Position numbers and translations under genes: made by a program. Shown here in pieces: positions 56,933 to 63,630 of a stretch of DNA of 64,000 nucleotides. The stretch spans positions 186,001 to 250,000 of the forward strand of contig NZ_LVJI01000054.1 in assembly GCF_001637225.1 (NCBI RefSeq), in the 5' to 3' direction. Source of the stretch: Paenibacillus antarcticus. Its GTDB lineage: Bacteria; Bacillota; Bacilli; Paenibacillales; Paenibacillaceae. The notes under the pieces were generated by a model. That model saw only the letters and a program-made list of their open reading frames with translations. It ran no database searches and was not told where the DNA came from. Numbering within the stretch: position 1 is the first letter of the stretch; every line of letters begins with the position of its first letter.

Positions 56933-57460
56933 ATGAAGTGGAAAGCGTTTGCAGTAATCACTGCATGTAGTTTGGTATTTGGGGCTACTGGTGGACAAGT
57001 TCAGTGGAATGAGGATACAAAAACCATCGCAATAATATCTGCCACTCAAACTAAGGAAGCCATTCCTACCAATGGAGAAGTTAAGGAAAGAGATCAAAAA
57101 ATAATTGAAAAAATGAATGAAATCAAAAAGAAATTGAAATTGGGATTAACCAAGGAAGAGGTACAAGCATTATTTAATGAAAAGTTTGAGATAACACACA
57201 ATAGCGATTCAGAAAATGGTAGTGACTCATACTGGAAATATGAATATTTCAAAGCTACAGATTATCAAGGTGAAAGCGATACGAGGATTGATGTAGAAGG
57301 TCTGATGGAGAGAAAGCTTGGAGCTTTCCTATACATTGAATGGAAAAAGAATAAGTTATATATGTATTCAATATCTTACTTAAATCCTAAAGATCATAAA
57401 GTTCACTTATATATGATGGGATATGACGGGAAGATTTCTGATGTACTGGTAAGCGATTAG
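56933..57460 (+). CDS. Secreted protein, function unknown
   Basis: Protein of 175 residues with a probable signal peptide (MKWKAFAVITACSLVFGATGG). WNEDTKTIAI just after it recalls the tail of copper amine oxidase N-terminal-like repeats, common in Paenibacillus surface proteins. A coiled-coil-like stretch (DQKIIEKMNEIKKKLKLGLTKEEVQALF) then a beta-rich domain (GSDSYWKYEYF, LGAFLYIEWKKNKLYMYSISY) follow; LKLGLTKEEV recalls SmpA/OmlA-like modules. ATG follows GGTAGGTG. It is the first gene of the one-direction array. I do not recognise a named family. Confidence 0.6.
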   Translation: MKWKAFAVITACSLVFGATGGQVQWNEDTKTIAIISATQTKEAIPTNGEVKERDQKIIEKMNEIKKKLKLGLTKEEVQALFNEKFEITHNSDSENGSDSYWKYEYFKATDYQGESDTRIDVEGLMERKLGAFLYIEWKKNKLYMYSISYLNPKDHKVHLYMMGYDGKISDVLVSD

Positions 57461-57540
57461 AGACGGGATAGACGTTAGATAATGGGGAATTAAGAGTCGG
57501 CTAAGAAACTGTGAATTCAATTGAGTATAGAAGAGATGGA

Positions 57541-57571
57541 GCGTATACAGATTTTACGTTATAAGAAATCC
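57541..57571 (+). repeat. Truncated array repeat, right end only
   Basis: ACGTTATAAGAAATCC at 57556-57571 is identical to the right arms of the complete repeats at 58636-58651 and 60746-60761. No matching left arm precedes it, so only the 3' part of a copy remains between the genes at 56933 and 57621. Confidence 0.7.
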
Positions 57572-57620
57572 GAAAAGTGGACAAAAAGCGATAAGTTCAG
57601 AACCACTGAAAGGAGATCTA

Positions 57621-57890
57621 ATGATTAAAGAAAACAAGAGAATTATCATTTTTTTATTAATCATTGTGGTTTTATTTATGTTTTGGAATTCTTTTCGATC
57701 TTCAACTTATGAAGTAGTTACCGTTCAGAAGGTTAGTGAAAATGAAATGACAATAATTAATCAAAGTAATCGAGTAAGAACTATAAGAATTTCAATTGAT
57801 ATTACAAAATTAGTTAAAGAAAATAACGAATACACAATATTTTATGATAAAAGAATCTTTGATAAATATAGACTAAGATCAATATCTTAG
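57621..57890 (+). CDS. Small membrane-anchored protein, function unknown
   Basis: Protein of 89 residues: one N-terminal helix (IIIFLLIIVVLFMFW) and an outside beta-rich segment (YEVVTVQKVSENEMTIINQSNRVRTIRISIDI). ATG follows GAAAGGAG. It lies 50 bases after the truncated repeat and 90 bases before repeat A, i.e. as a single-gene cassette. No family recognised. Confidence 0.6.
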   Translation: MIKENKRIIIFLLIIVVLFMFWNSFRSSTYEVVTVQKVSENEMTIINQSNRVRTIRISIDITKLVKENNEYTIFYDKRIFDKYRLRSIS

Positions 57891-57979
57891 TGAAGTGATC
57901 AATGGAAGAACTTAATGTATTGTACATGAAATGAGACAAGGATCAGATCAGAAAAGCAGTCTAGTAATACCTTCGAAGT

Positions 57980-58145
57980 CGGGGACATCTTATAACAAGG
58001 CATCTGTGCTTCGGGGCATTCGCCCCTTGGTTGTCAGGCGAGTAATCATGGAAGTAATCTCAGACAACACATGACCCAGCCTAAGATAAGAGCTATCTAA
58101 GGCCGGGTCACGTCGCAGATGCGCATACGTTAAATGACATGCCCG
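57980..58145 (+). repeat. Structured array repeat A
   Basis: Left end CGGGGACATCTTATAAC (57980-57996), right end ACGTTAAATGACATGCCCG (58127-58145). GCATCTGTG (58000-58008) pairs with CGCAGATGC (58114-58122) as the inner stem. Inside lie three hairpins: GGGGC-ATTC-GCCCC... (58013-58026), GTTGTC/GACAAC (58030-58068) and TGACCC/GGGTCA (58072-58110). The whole would fold as a branched structure closed by the ends. Confidence 0.75.
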
Positions 58146-58242
58146 AAAACCAAAATAAAGTGAAAAACATAATAGATCAATGATTCATTCGAAGTAGTCA
58201 CCATGCATTTTTTAATAATTTTAATATTGCGGGAGGATATAT

Positions 58243-58484
58243 ATGAACGTTCGTAAAATTTTAGAGAATAATATAGAAATTTCTCGAATTGATTTCGATG
58301 AAATACTGATAAAAGATATTCAATCATCCCTTAATCTTATGGCCACCATTTGATATCAAGAAGGTTGTAATCGAATTATGTTAGACAAGTCAACAATATG
58401 TGAAGAGTTTTTTGATTTAAGTAACGGACTTGCAGGAGGAGTTCTACAAAGTTTATAAATTATCAGACGAGGGTTGCAATAATT
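58243..58484 (+). pseudogene. DUF4180 gene, nonsense, frameshift and 3' truncation
   Basis: ATG 58243 follows GGGAGG. The frame reads MNVRKILENNIEISRIDFDE ... SLNLMATI, meets TGA at codon 37 (58351-58353), continues in frame with YQEGCNRIMLDKSTICEEFF and DLSNGLAGGVLQ, then stops. With one A restored near 58447 it continues as KFINYQTRVAII until repeat B begins near 58489. The pattern (LMATV, FFDL, TGLAGxILQKFINYR) is that of DUF4180, normally about 115 residues; the last third is gone. It looks like a cassette gene that decayed and lost its end together with the left arm of the following repeat. Confidence 0.7.
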
Positions 58485-58486
58485 GG

Positions 58487-58653
58487 CACGTATCTACGTA
58501 GTGGAGCTGAAGCCCCTTGGTCTGCCCGAGGCATTTCACAAAGAAGCAGAATCAGGCAGACAGCCCTGCACTGGCTAAGTCCATTGGACCGGCGCTAATG
58601 CGCCTTAATCCAGTGAGGGTACGTAGATACCAAAACGTTATAAGAAATCCCCG
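58487..58653 (+). repeat. Structured array repeat B (left arm lost)
   Basis: Right end GTTATAAGAAATCCCCG (58637-58653). GTATCTACGTA (58490-58500) pairs perfectly with TACGTAGATAC (58620-58630). Internal hairpins: GGAGC-TGA-AGCCCC followed by TTGGT, GTCTGCC/GGCAGAC, CACTGG/CCAGTG enclosing GTCC-ATT-GGAC and GGCG-CTAAT-GCGCC. The expected CGGGGGACATCTTATAAC left end is absent, replaced by remains of the DUF4180 gene. Confidence 0.75.
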
Positions 58654-58679
58654 TAAAACTATAATGACAGGAGATTAAC

Positions 58680-58772
58680 ATGCAATTAGTTTCTTGGATT
58701 ATATTAATGATAGATATGATGAAAACCATACCTGATTTCTCATATGGAGGGATAAGCTTTGATTCAATCTAA
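58680..58772 (+). CDS. Short leader ORF or cassette gene remnant
   Basis: A 30-codon frame (MQLVSWIILMIDMMKTIPDF...) begins at ATG 58680 behind ACAGGAG and ends inside the next gene, whose TTG start overlaps its last codons. It may couple translation to the following gene or be the stub of an older cassette gene. No family recognised. Confidence 0.35.
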   Translation: MQLVSWIILMIDMMKTIPDFSYGGISFDSI

Positions 58773-59271
58773 CATGAAAAAAAACATTATAATAATGCTT
58801 ACTGTTCTAATTATTGGATTAGGTTATGTCCTATACATTGGGTATGACTCAGTAAAATCTTATTATAAACATGAACATATTACTGGAGTTGATATTGTAC
58901 TTATTCATTATAAACCTGGCCAAGAATCAACTATGCAATCAATTACTACAACGGATGAACATGAAATAGCTGAAGTGATTAGTCTCTTAAATGACAGGAC
59001 AGTCATTAAATTATTTCCTGACATTGGGAATGTAAAAACTAATGGGATTGACAGGTTTGAATTAGTAATTGAGTTAATTTCAAGTACTAATTTAACCTTA
59101 GAGTACAGAATTAATTCTTTAGGGCAAGTTGAAATAAATAAGGGGTTTGTTAATAAAGACTCAAATACTATGGTTTTCAGAGGAAGCAGGACGAAATGGT
59201 TTAATGAAATCAATGCCTTGTTTGAGGAAAAGAAGCAGGACCTTTTGTGGTCATACAGAAAACCGTATTGA
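58759..59271 (+). CDS. Membrane-anchored protein, function unknown
   Basis: Protein of 170 residues starting at TTG, 7 bases after GGAGGG; an ATG 5 codons on is an alternative. One helix (IIIMLTVLIIGLGYVLYI, residues 9-26) is followed by an exported domain with beta-strand pattern (HITGVDIVLIHYKPG; RFELVIELISSTNLTLEYRI) and a basic end (KKQDLLWSYRKPY). No family recognised. It lies between repeats B and C. Confidence 0.6.
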   Translation: MIQSNMKKNIIIMLTVLIIGLGYVLYIGYDSVKSYYKHEHITGVDIVLIHYKPGQESTMQSITTTDEHEIAEVISLLNDRTVIKLFPDIGNVKTNGIDRFELVIELISSTNLTLEYRINSLGQVEINKGFVNKDSNTMVFRGSRTKWFNEINALFEEKKQDLLWSYRKPY

Positions 59272-59334
59272 ACCAGTGAACAGCCTGATGGGCGCATACC
59301 TTCATTAGGAATAAAACTTTAGTAATGCTCAGAA

Positions 59335-59517
59335 GGCGGGGGACATCTCATAACTCTGCATACCTACATCGGGCATTTTCCCTTGATCGCCAAGAAGGAT
59401 ATTCAGACGATACATTCAACCAACTAAGTCTGACGACCCATTCCCTTTGGTCACTCAAGCTACTTGAGCGTCAGGAATGCCAAAGGTTAGATGAAACTAC
59501 TGAAGAGTACCGTTAAG
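59335..59517 (+). repeat. Structured array repeat C
   Basis: Left end GGCGGGGGACATCTCATAAC (59335-59354); right end diverged (ACCGTTAAGAG, 59509-59519). Hairpins: GGGCATTTTCCC followed by TTGATCGCC; TCAGAC/GTCTGA; CCATTCC/GGAATG enclosing CTCAAG-CTA-CTTGAG. It lacks the GACCC/GGGTC arm in the form seen in A and E and is closest to the partial copy at 63510-63590. Confidence 0.65.
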
Positions 59518-59530
59518 AGGGGGGACCAAG

Positions 59531-59968
59531 ATGAAGAAGACAAAACTATTAACTATTAGCATCTTAATTGTTATAGTAATAATGACTTTATCTTTTTTTA
59601 ACTTGAACATCAACTATCATGGATCGGCAGTATATGTATCCAGTTCGGTAGCTTCCTTAGAACAATTAGAAGTAGATGCAAATATTTTACATTCTCTCAC
59701 TTACGAAGTAAATATAACAAATACCAACAAAAGAAGTACGATGGTAAAGAACTTAAAAGCGAATTTTTCAAATTCAGTATTATCTAGAGTCGAATCAGGA
59801 GATATTGTAGTGAAAATTAATAAAAAGCTAAAACCCGATGAGACAATAACAATTAAAGGGAAATTCGAAATTAATGTTAGTGGCTCCACTGATGAAGAAA
59901 TCATACAGGAAGCAAAGATTGAATTCGAGGTGGAATCAGAACAGTATAATATATTGAAATTTTGGTAG
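59531..59968 (+). CDS. Membrane-anchored protein, function unknown
   Basis: Protein of 145 residues with an N-terminal helix (LLTISILIVIVIMTLSFF) and an exported beta-sandwich-like part: HSLTYEVNITNTNKRSTMVKNL, then VVKINKKLKPDETITIKGKFEINV. The latter looks like a small immunoglobulin-like or CARDB-like strand pattern. The ribosome site GAGGGGGG is at the very end of repeat C. A degenerate right-arm-like stretch (ATACGCAACATTTTATGG, near 60014-60031) follows it. No family recognised. Confidence 0.6.
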   Translation: MKKTKLLTISILIVIVIMTLSFFNLNINYHGSAVYVSSSVASLEQLEVDANILHSLTYEVNITNTNKRSTMVKNLKANFSNSVLSRVESGDIVVKINKKLKPDETITIKGKFEINVSGSTDEEIIQEAKIEFEVESEQYNILKFW

Positions 59969-60067
59969 ATAAAATTAAGTGAGAAGTTGATAGTGGTAGC
60001 TGATTAACATCAGAAATACGCAACATTTTATGGAAGATCGGTAAATTAATGATTGGGGGTATTTTCA

Positions 60068-60538
60068 ATGGAATCTTTATTTCAATATAATTGGCAGATA
60101 AGAGATGAATGGTTAAAAATTCTTGAACCAATTTCTGAAATTGAATTATTAAGAGAACGGAATGCAGGAATTGGTTCAATCATGAAGACGTTATTTCATA
60201 TTATAGATGTTGAATATAGCTGGATTAGAGCTATTAAGAATGAACCTGATGTTACTTTTGATTTTGAGGAATATAAAGACATTAAATCAATGAGAATATT
60301 ATCAGATAAACTTAGAATAGAAATTAAAGAATTATTGACTAATTGGTCAACGGATATGGAATATGAAATGGTAACTCCAGGGTGGGATGATGATATCTAT
60401 TTTAAAGGTGAGATACTAAGACATATTATTGTGCATGAAATTCATCATATAGGACAACTTTCGATATGGTCTAAGGAAATAGGAATTCCAGTTATTTCAA
60501 CAAGTTTTATAGGGAAGAAGTTAATGGAAAGAAGTTGA
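60068..60538 (+). CDS. DinB-family putative metalloenzyme
   Basis: Four-helix DinB/YfiT-like protein of 156 residues. The metal-binding histidines expected of the family are His44 in TLFHIIDVEYSW and His123 plus His126/127 in IVHEIHHIGQLSIW. Members are thiol-dependent S-transferases or hydrolases, many stress-induced. I take ATG 60068, 8 bases after GGGGG; a TTG five codons upstream overlaps that site. It is typical cassette-like cargo, followed 28 bases later by repeat D. Confidence 0.87.
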   Translation: MESLFQYNWQIRDEWLKILEPISEIELLRERNAGIGSIMKTLFHIIDVEYSWIRAIKNEPDVTFDFEEYKDIKSMRILSDKLRIEIKELLTNWSTDMEYEMVTPGWDDDIYFKGEILRHIIVHEIHHIGQLSIWSKEIGIPVISTSFIGKKLMERS

Positions 60539-60565
60539 AGAATAATTTATTGTAACTCAGAGAAG

Positions 60566-60763
60566 GCCGATCCATCATATAACAATGTGTTCACGCTGCG
60601 GCATCCGCCCTTGGTCTGGCGAAGCAGTAGAAGTGGATTCGATTGGAGTATTTTCATCAGTAGCAAGGAAGCAGATTCAACTAGACACATCATTCCCCCT
60701 AAGATAAGAGCTATCTAAGGGGAATGAACGTCATGAATACAGAAACGTTATAAGAAATCCCCG
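60566..60763 (+). repeat. Structured array repeat D
   Basis: Left end GGCCGATCCATCATATAAC (60565-60583), right end GTTATAAGAAATCCCCG (60747-60763). Hairpins: GCGG-CAT-CCGC followed by CTTGGT; ATTCCCC/GGGGAAT (60692-60725), enclosing a 23-base segment (60698-60720) identical to 58080-58102 in repeat A. The flank after the right end (CAAAACTATT) matches that after repeat B. Confidence 0.75.
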
Positions 60764-60791
60764 CAAAACTATTGAAGAGAGGGAACAATCT

Positions 60792-61448
60792 ATGAAGATA
60801 CTAATCTCTCAGCCAATCCATGAAAAAAATCTTGAACAACTCCAAACTGAACTAGCTTTGGATTATGATTTTGATGCAGTGTTATTTCCTGAGGGTTACA
60901 TCACAGATAAAGATAATGTAGTTAGAGCATGTGCGTTAGCAAATAAATATAAGAAAATGATAATTACAGGATATAGAGATAACAACAAAGATAGAGCATT
61001 AATAATTAATCAATATGGCGAGATCATATTAGAACGTGCAAAGTCACCAATGAATGTTCGTTTATATACTCCTTCTGCGGTTGAGGTTAATGGTTCTAAG
61101 ATCGGCTATTTGTTATGTGTAGAATTATTGCAAGGATTACTTGGATTAGAAGAATATGATACAAGTCTGACTTATATTGCACATCCGATAGGTGTAGGAA
61201 TGTTCAGTGAAGAACAATTTGATGAGTGGATTTCTGAGGCGAAGAGAATCGCAGTTAAATATAATACGATGATACTGGGTACAAGTCATGCAGATGGCTC
61301 ATTTAGAAACTGTGGTATTTCAATACCAATAGCTTATTGTATTGATAGAGTGGGAGAGTCAGTTTTCATTTCTAAGAACGATTTAAGAACAAGGATAATT
61401 AACCTGAAAACAAAGGAATATGAATTTATTGAAAGAACTCTTGTATAG
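60792..61448 (+). CDS. Carbon-nitrogen hydrolase (nitrilase superfamily)
   Basis: Cytoplasmic amidase-like enzyme of 218 residues. The Glu-Lys-Cys triad is visible: Glu34 in LFPEGYI, Lys84 in ERAKSPMN and Cys109 in GYLLCVELLQG. ILGTSHADGSFRNCGISIP follows in place of the usual GxxxFxGxS region. It is shorter than the usual 260-300 residues, mainly in the N-terminal half. The ATG follows GAGAGGG. It stands alone between repeats D and E. Substrate unknown. Confidence 0.8.
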   Translation: MKILISQPIHEKNLEQLQTELALDYDFDAVLFPEGYITDKDNVVRACALANKYKKMIITGYRDNNKDRALIINQYGEIILERAKSPMNVRLYTPSAVEVNGSKIGYLLCVELLQGLLGLEEYDTSLTYIAHPIGVGMFSEEQFDEWISEAKRIAVKYNTMILGTSHADGSFRNCGISIPIAYCIDRVGESVFISKNDLRTRIINLKTKEYEFIERTLV

Positions 61449-61460
61449 ATTATCGAAGAG

Positions 61461-61686
61461 GCGGGGGACATCTTATAACATTACATTGCTGTATCATCTC
61501 TGACCTCCTTGGTCGCATGATGGATTTCGTAGAAGTTAATTCAGGCGACACATACAAGTGGATAAGTCCGCTACGTGGCATTAGCCCCTTGGTTGTCAGG
61601 TAGTAAAGCACAGAAGAATATTCTGACAACCACGACCCAGCCTATGGTTGGGTCGCATCGCAGATGCGGAAACGTTATCTGAAACC
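61461..61686 (+). repeat. Structured array repeat E (composite of two copies)
   Basis: Left end GCGGGGGACATCTTATAAC (61461-61479). A first set of arms (TTGGTCGC at 61509-61516 with GCGAC at 61545-61549) runs into CAAGTGGATAAGTC (61555-61568). A second set then begins: GGCATTAGCCCC, CTTGGT, GGTTGTCAG/CTGACAACC (61591-61631), CGACCCAGCC/GGTTGGGTCG (61633-61655), GCATC/GATGC and right end GTTATCTGAAACC. It looks like the left half of one element joined to the right half of another. Confidence 0.7.
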
Positions 61687-61711
61687 AGTGAGAAAGGGAG
61701 TTAACCAGAAC

Positions 61712-62158
61712 ATGAACAAGAAATATGAAATCAAATTACCTAAATCAAGGTATATCCAAGTGATCAGTTCTATTTTAATTACTTTTTTACTATTATTTGT
61801 ACTTCGAAAAGATGATTTTTTATCCGTTTTTTTTGCCATTATCTTAATTTCATGTACCCTATTACAAGTAGTATTGCTATTAAAGAAGAGCTTAAGAAAA
61901 AGTAATGAGTTCGAAATCACAGAAAATACAATTAAGATAAATCATATTGAAGTACCAATTGAAAAAATTGAGAAGATTATAATACAAGGCTATTTTATAC
62001 AGAGTGTCGGTATCAAGCTATATGGAAGAAAATTGATTTCAATGGATTTACATTTTAGATTCAACAATAATGAAGATGCTAACATAGAAGAATTAAAACA
62101 GTGGGCAAGCATTAACAGGATAAAAGTAACTAGTGGGAAAATATATAGATGGATATAG
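61712..62158 (+). CDS. Small two-helix membrane protein, function unknown
   Basis: Protein of 148 residues: two close helices (about residues 14-29 and 35-52), then a soluble domain with SNEFEITENTIKINHIEVPIEKIEKIIIQGYFIQSVGIKLYGR, resembling the YcxB or PH-like domain seen in small Firmicute membrane proteins. I choose ATG 61712 behind GGGAG. The frame extends 16 codons upstream into the right end of repeat E, which I consider accidental. Family assignment is tentative. Confidence 0.6.
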   Translation: MNKKYEIKLPKSRYIQVISSILITFLLLFVLRKDDFLSVFFAIILISCTLLQVVLLLKKSLRKSNEFEITENTIKINHIEVPIEKIEKIIIQGYFIQSVGIKLYGRKLISMDLHFRFNNNEDANIEELKQWASINRIKVTSGKIYRWI

Positions 62159-62164
62159 ATATCA

Positions 62165-62245
62165 TGAAAGTACCTCAGGCTGTCACCAAGTGGATAAGTC
62201 GCACGACCCTTTGTTAATGACATCGGGAATGCGCAATGTTAAGTG
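62165..62245 (+). repeat. Partial array repeat F
   Basis: CAAGTGGATAAGTC (62187-62200) is identical to 14 bases of repeat E (61555-61568). It is followed by CGACCCTTTGTT and by AATGCGCAATGTTAAGTG (62228-62245), a degenerate right arm. No left end is recognisable. Confidence 0.5.
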
Positions 62246-62275
62246 AAATTTAGAAGATAATTGTGGAGGTAGAAC

Positions 62276-63007
62276 ATGAAACAGAATCTTTATGACAACC
62301 CAGAGTTCTTTAAGATGTATAAGAACTTAAGAGAAACTAGGATCACATACAATGACTTTATTGAACAACCTGCAATAAGAAAATTATTTCCAATCCTTAA
62401 GGATTTACAAGTACTAGATTTGGGATGCGGCTTTGGTGAACAAGCAAATTACATTATCGATAACGGAGCAACTCATGTTACAGGTGTAGATATTTCAGAG
62501 AAGATGTTAGATATGGCAAGAAAACGTACTCAAATTCATTATCTCCATAGTTCCATAGAAGAGATTGATTTCAATAATAATGAGTTTGATTTGGTTGTCA
62601 GTTCTTTAGCCTTTCACTATATTGAGGACTATAATTTATTAATTAGTAGGATTGTACAATGGATTAAACTAAATGGTTACTTGGTGTTTTCTACAGAGCA
62701 TCCAATGGTATTGTCAAATAAGAGTAATGAAGGATGGATTAAAGATACCAATAACAATATATTGCATTGGCCTATTGATAATTATGGAGAAGAAGGTCTC
62801 AGAACTCAGTTCTGGGGAATTGATGGAGTAATAAAATACCACAGAAAACTCTCAACTTTACTTAATGTATTAATACAAAATGGGCTAGTTGTTCAAGAAA
62901 TTGTTGAGCCTGAATCAATTCCTGAGGGTATTGAGAAGATGCCCAAATTAATAAATGAAAGAAAGAGACCATCTTTTATATTAATTAAGGCAAAAAGAAT
63001 GATGTAA
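62276..63007 (+). CDS. Class I SAM-dependent methyltransferase
   Basis: Cytoplasmic methyltransferase of 243 residues with VLDLGCGFGEQ (SAM motif I), VTGVDISEKMLDMARK and LVVSSLAFHYIEDY. It is clearly related along its whole length to the product of 25755-26489 (shared GVDISE, SSLAFHYIE, STEHPM/SVEHPI, VIKYHR segments), though the two are not close copies. ATG follows GTGGAGGT. It is a single-gene unit between partial repeats F and G. Substrate unknown. Confidence 0.87.
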   Translation: MKQNLYDNPEFFKMYKNLRETRITYNDFIEQPAIRKLFPILKDLQVLDLGCGFGEQANYIIDNGATHVTGVDISEKMLDMARKRTQIHYLHSSIEEIDFNNNEFDLVVSSLAFHYIEDYNLLISRIVQWIKLNGYLVFSTEHPMVLSNKSNEGWIKDTNNNILHWPIDNYGEEGLRTQFWGIDGVIKYHRKLSTLLNVLIQNGLVVQEIVEPESIPEGIEKMPKLINERKRPSFILIKAKRMM

Positions 63008-63020
63008 GTAAATTAATGTA

Positions 63021-63119
63021 GAATCATCTAACAACGTTTACACAGCGTTTCTTAAGAAGTCCATAGCATCGCATGACAGAACATTACTAGATCGATCGTC
63101 GCTAGATGCAAGTTGATTC
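63021..63119 (+). repeat. Array repeat G, attC-like ends
   Basis: GAATCATCTAACAACG (63021-63036) and GTTGATTC (63112-63119) pair as GAATCA, a 3-base bulge TCT, and AAC. ATCTAAC fits the attC box RYYYAAC. GCATC (63066-63070) pairs with GATGC (63105-63109), enclosing CTAG...CTAG. The left side also resembles the left end of repeat D. Confidence 0.55.
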
Positions 63120-63135
63120 TCAAAGGAGTGACCCA

Positions 63136-63465
63136 ATGAAGAGAATTATATTATTAGCTATGATGGTAATTTTAATTGCTGGTTGCAGTTCCAAGGAAGG
63201 GTCTGCAATAAACCGATCTCCATCTGAAGGTGAAGGATTTATTTTAGAAGTAACAGAAAATCGTATTTTAGTGGTTGAGAAGAAATATATGAACATGACT
63301 TGGAAAGATATTATGGATGAGTATGTCGGAGAAGCAATATGGTTAAGAACCAATACAAGAAATTTAAAATCTGGTCAGAAAATACATTATAAAATTAAGG
63401 GTGGAATCGACGAATCATACCCCTCACAAGCAGAAGCCCATAAGATAAAGATAGTAAAGGAATAA
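63136..63465 (+). CDS. DUF3221-like lipoprotein
   Basis: Lipoprotein of 109 residues: signal peptide with lipobox LIAGC (Cys17), then GFILEVTENRILVVEKKYM, AIWLRTNTRNLKSGQKIHYKIKGGIDESYPSQAEAHKIKI. The pattern GxVxEVxxNRIL ... GGIDxSYPxQAxAxKI is that of DUF3221, small OB-fold-like surface proteins of Bacilli with unknown function. ATG 63136 follows AGGAG by 8 bases; a longer frame from 63106 starts inside the preceding repeat. Confidence 0.78.
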   Translation: MKRIILLAMMVILIAGCSSKEGSAINRSPSEGEGFILEVTENRILVVEKKYMNMTWKDIMDEYVGEAIWLRTNTRNLKSGQKIHYKIKGGIDESYPSQAEAHKIKIVKE

Positions 63466-63509
63466 ACATTTGGAGGGATTTCGAAGAAGAGGAATCAAGC
63501 GCAAATTTA

Positions 63510-63590
63510 ACCGGTTAAGTATAAGGATCCGTTGTCTTTGGTCACTTAAACCGCTTAAACATAAGGAATATGCGAACGATATTTGACACC
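63510..63590 (+). repeat. Partial array repeat H
   Basis: CTTTGGTCACTTAAACC and the following bases to 63575 align with repeat C (CTTTGGTCACTCAAGC, 59456 onward to about 59480), keeping the same order of hairpin arms and AGGAAT. GGTTAAGT (63513-63520) pairs with ACTTAAACC (63544-63552). The right end is ATGCGAACGATATTTG. Confidence 0.5.
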
Positions 63591-63630
63591 AATAGAAGCA
63601 AGTCAGGGGAAGGGGAAGGAGGAGAAGAAG

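Noticed and set aside
57980..61686. MITE or small insertion sequence family
   Set aside because: The inverted ends would suit a MITE, but copies differ greatly inside while keeping the fold, no target duplications are visible, and they sit in one orientation behind successive genes. Not fully excluded.
61664..61711. Upstream start for the membrane protein gene at 61712
   Set aside because: It would lie within the right end of repeat E and has no ribosome site.
57541..63590. CRISPR array
   Set aside because: Repeats are 100-225 bases, diverged, structured and separated by genes, not short repeats with uniform spacers.
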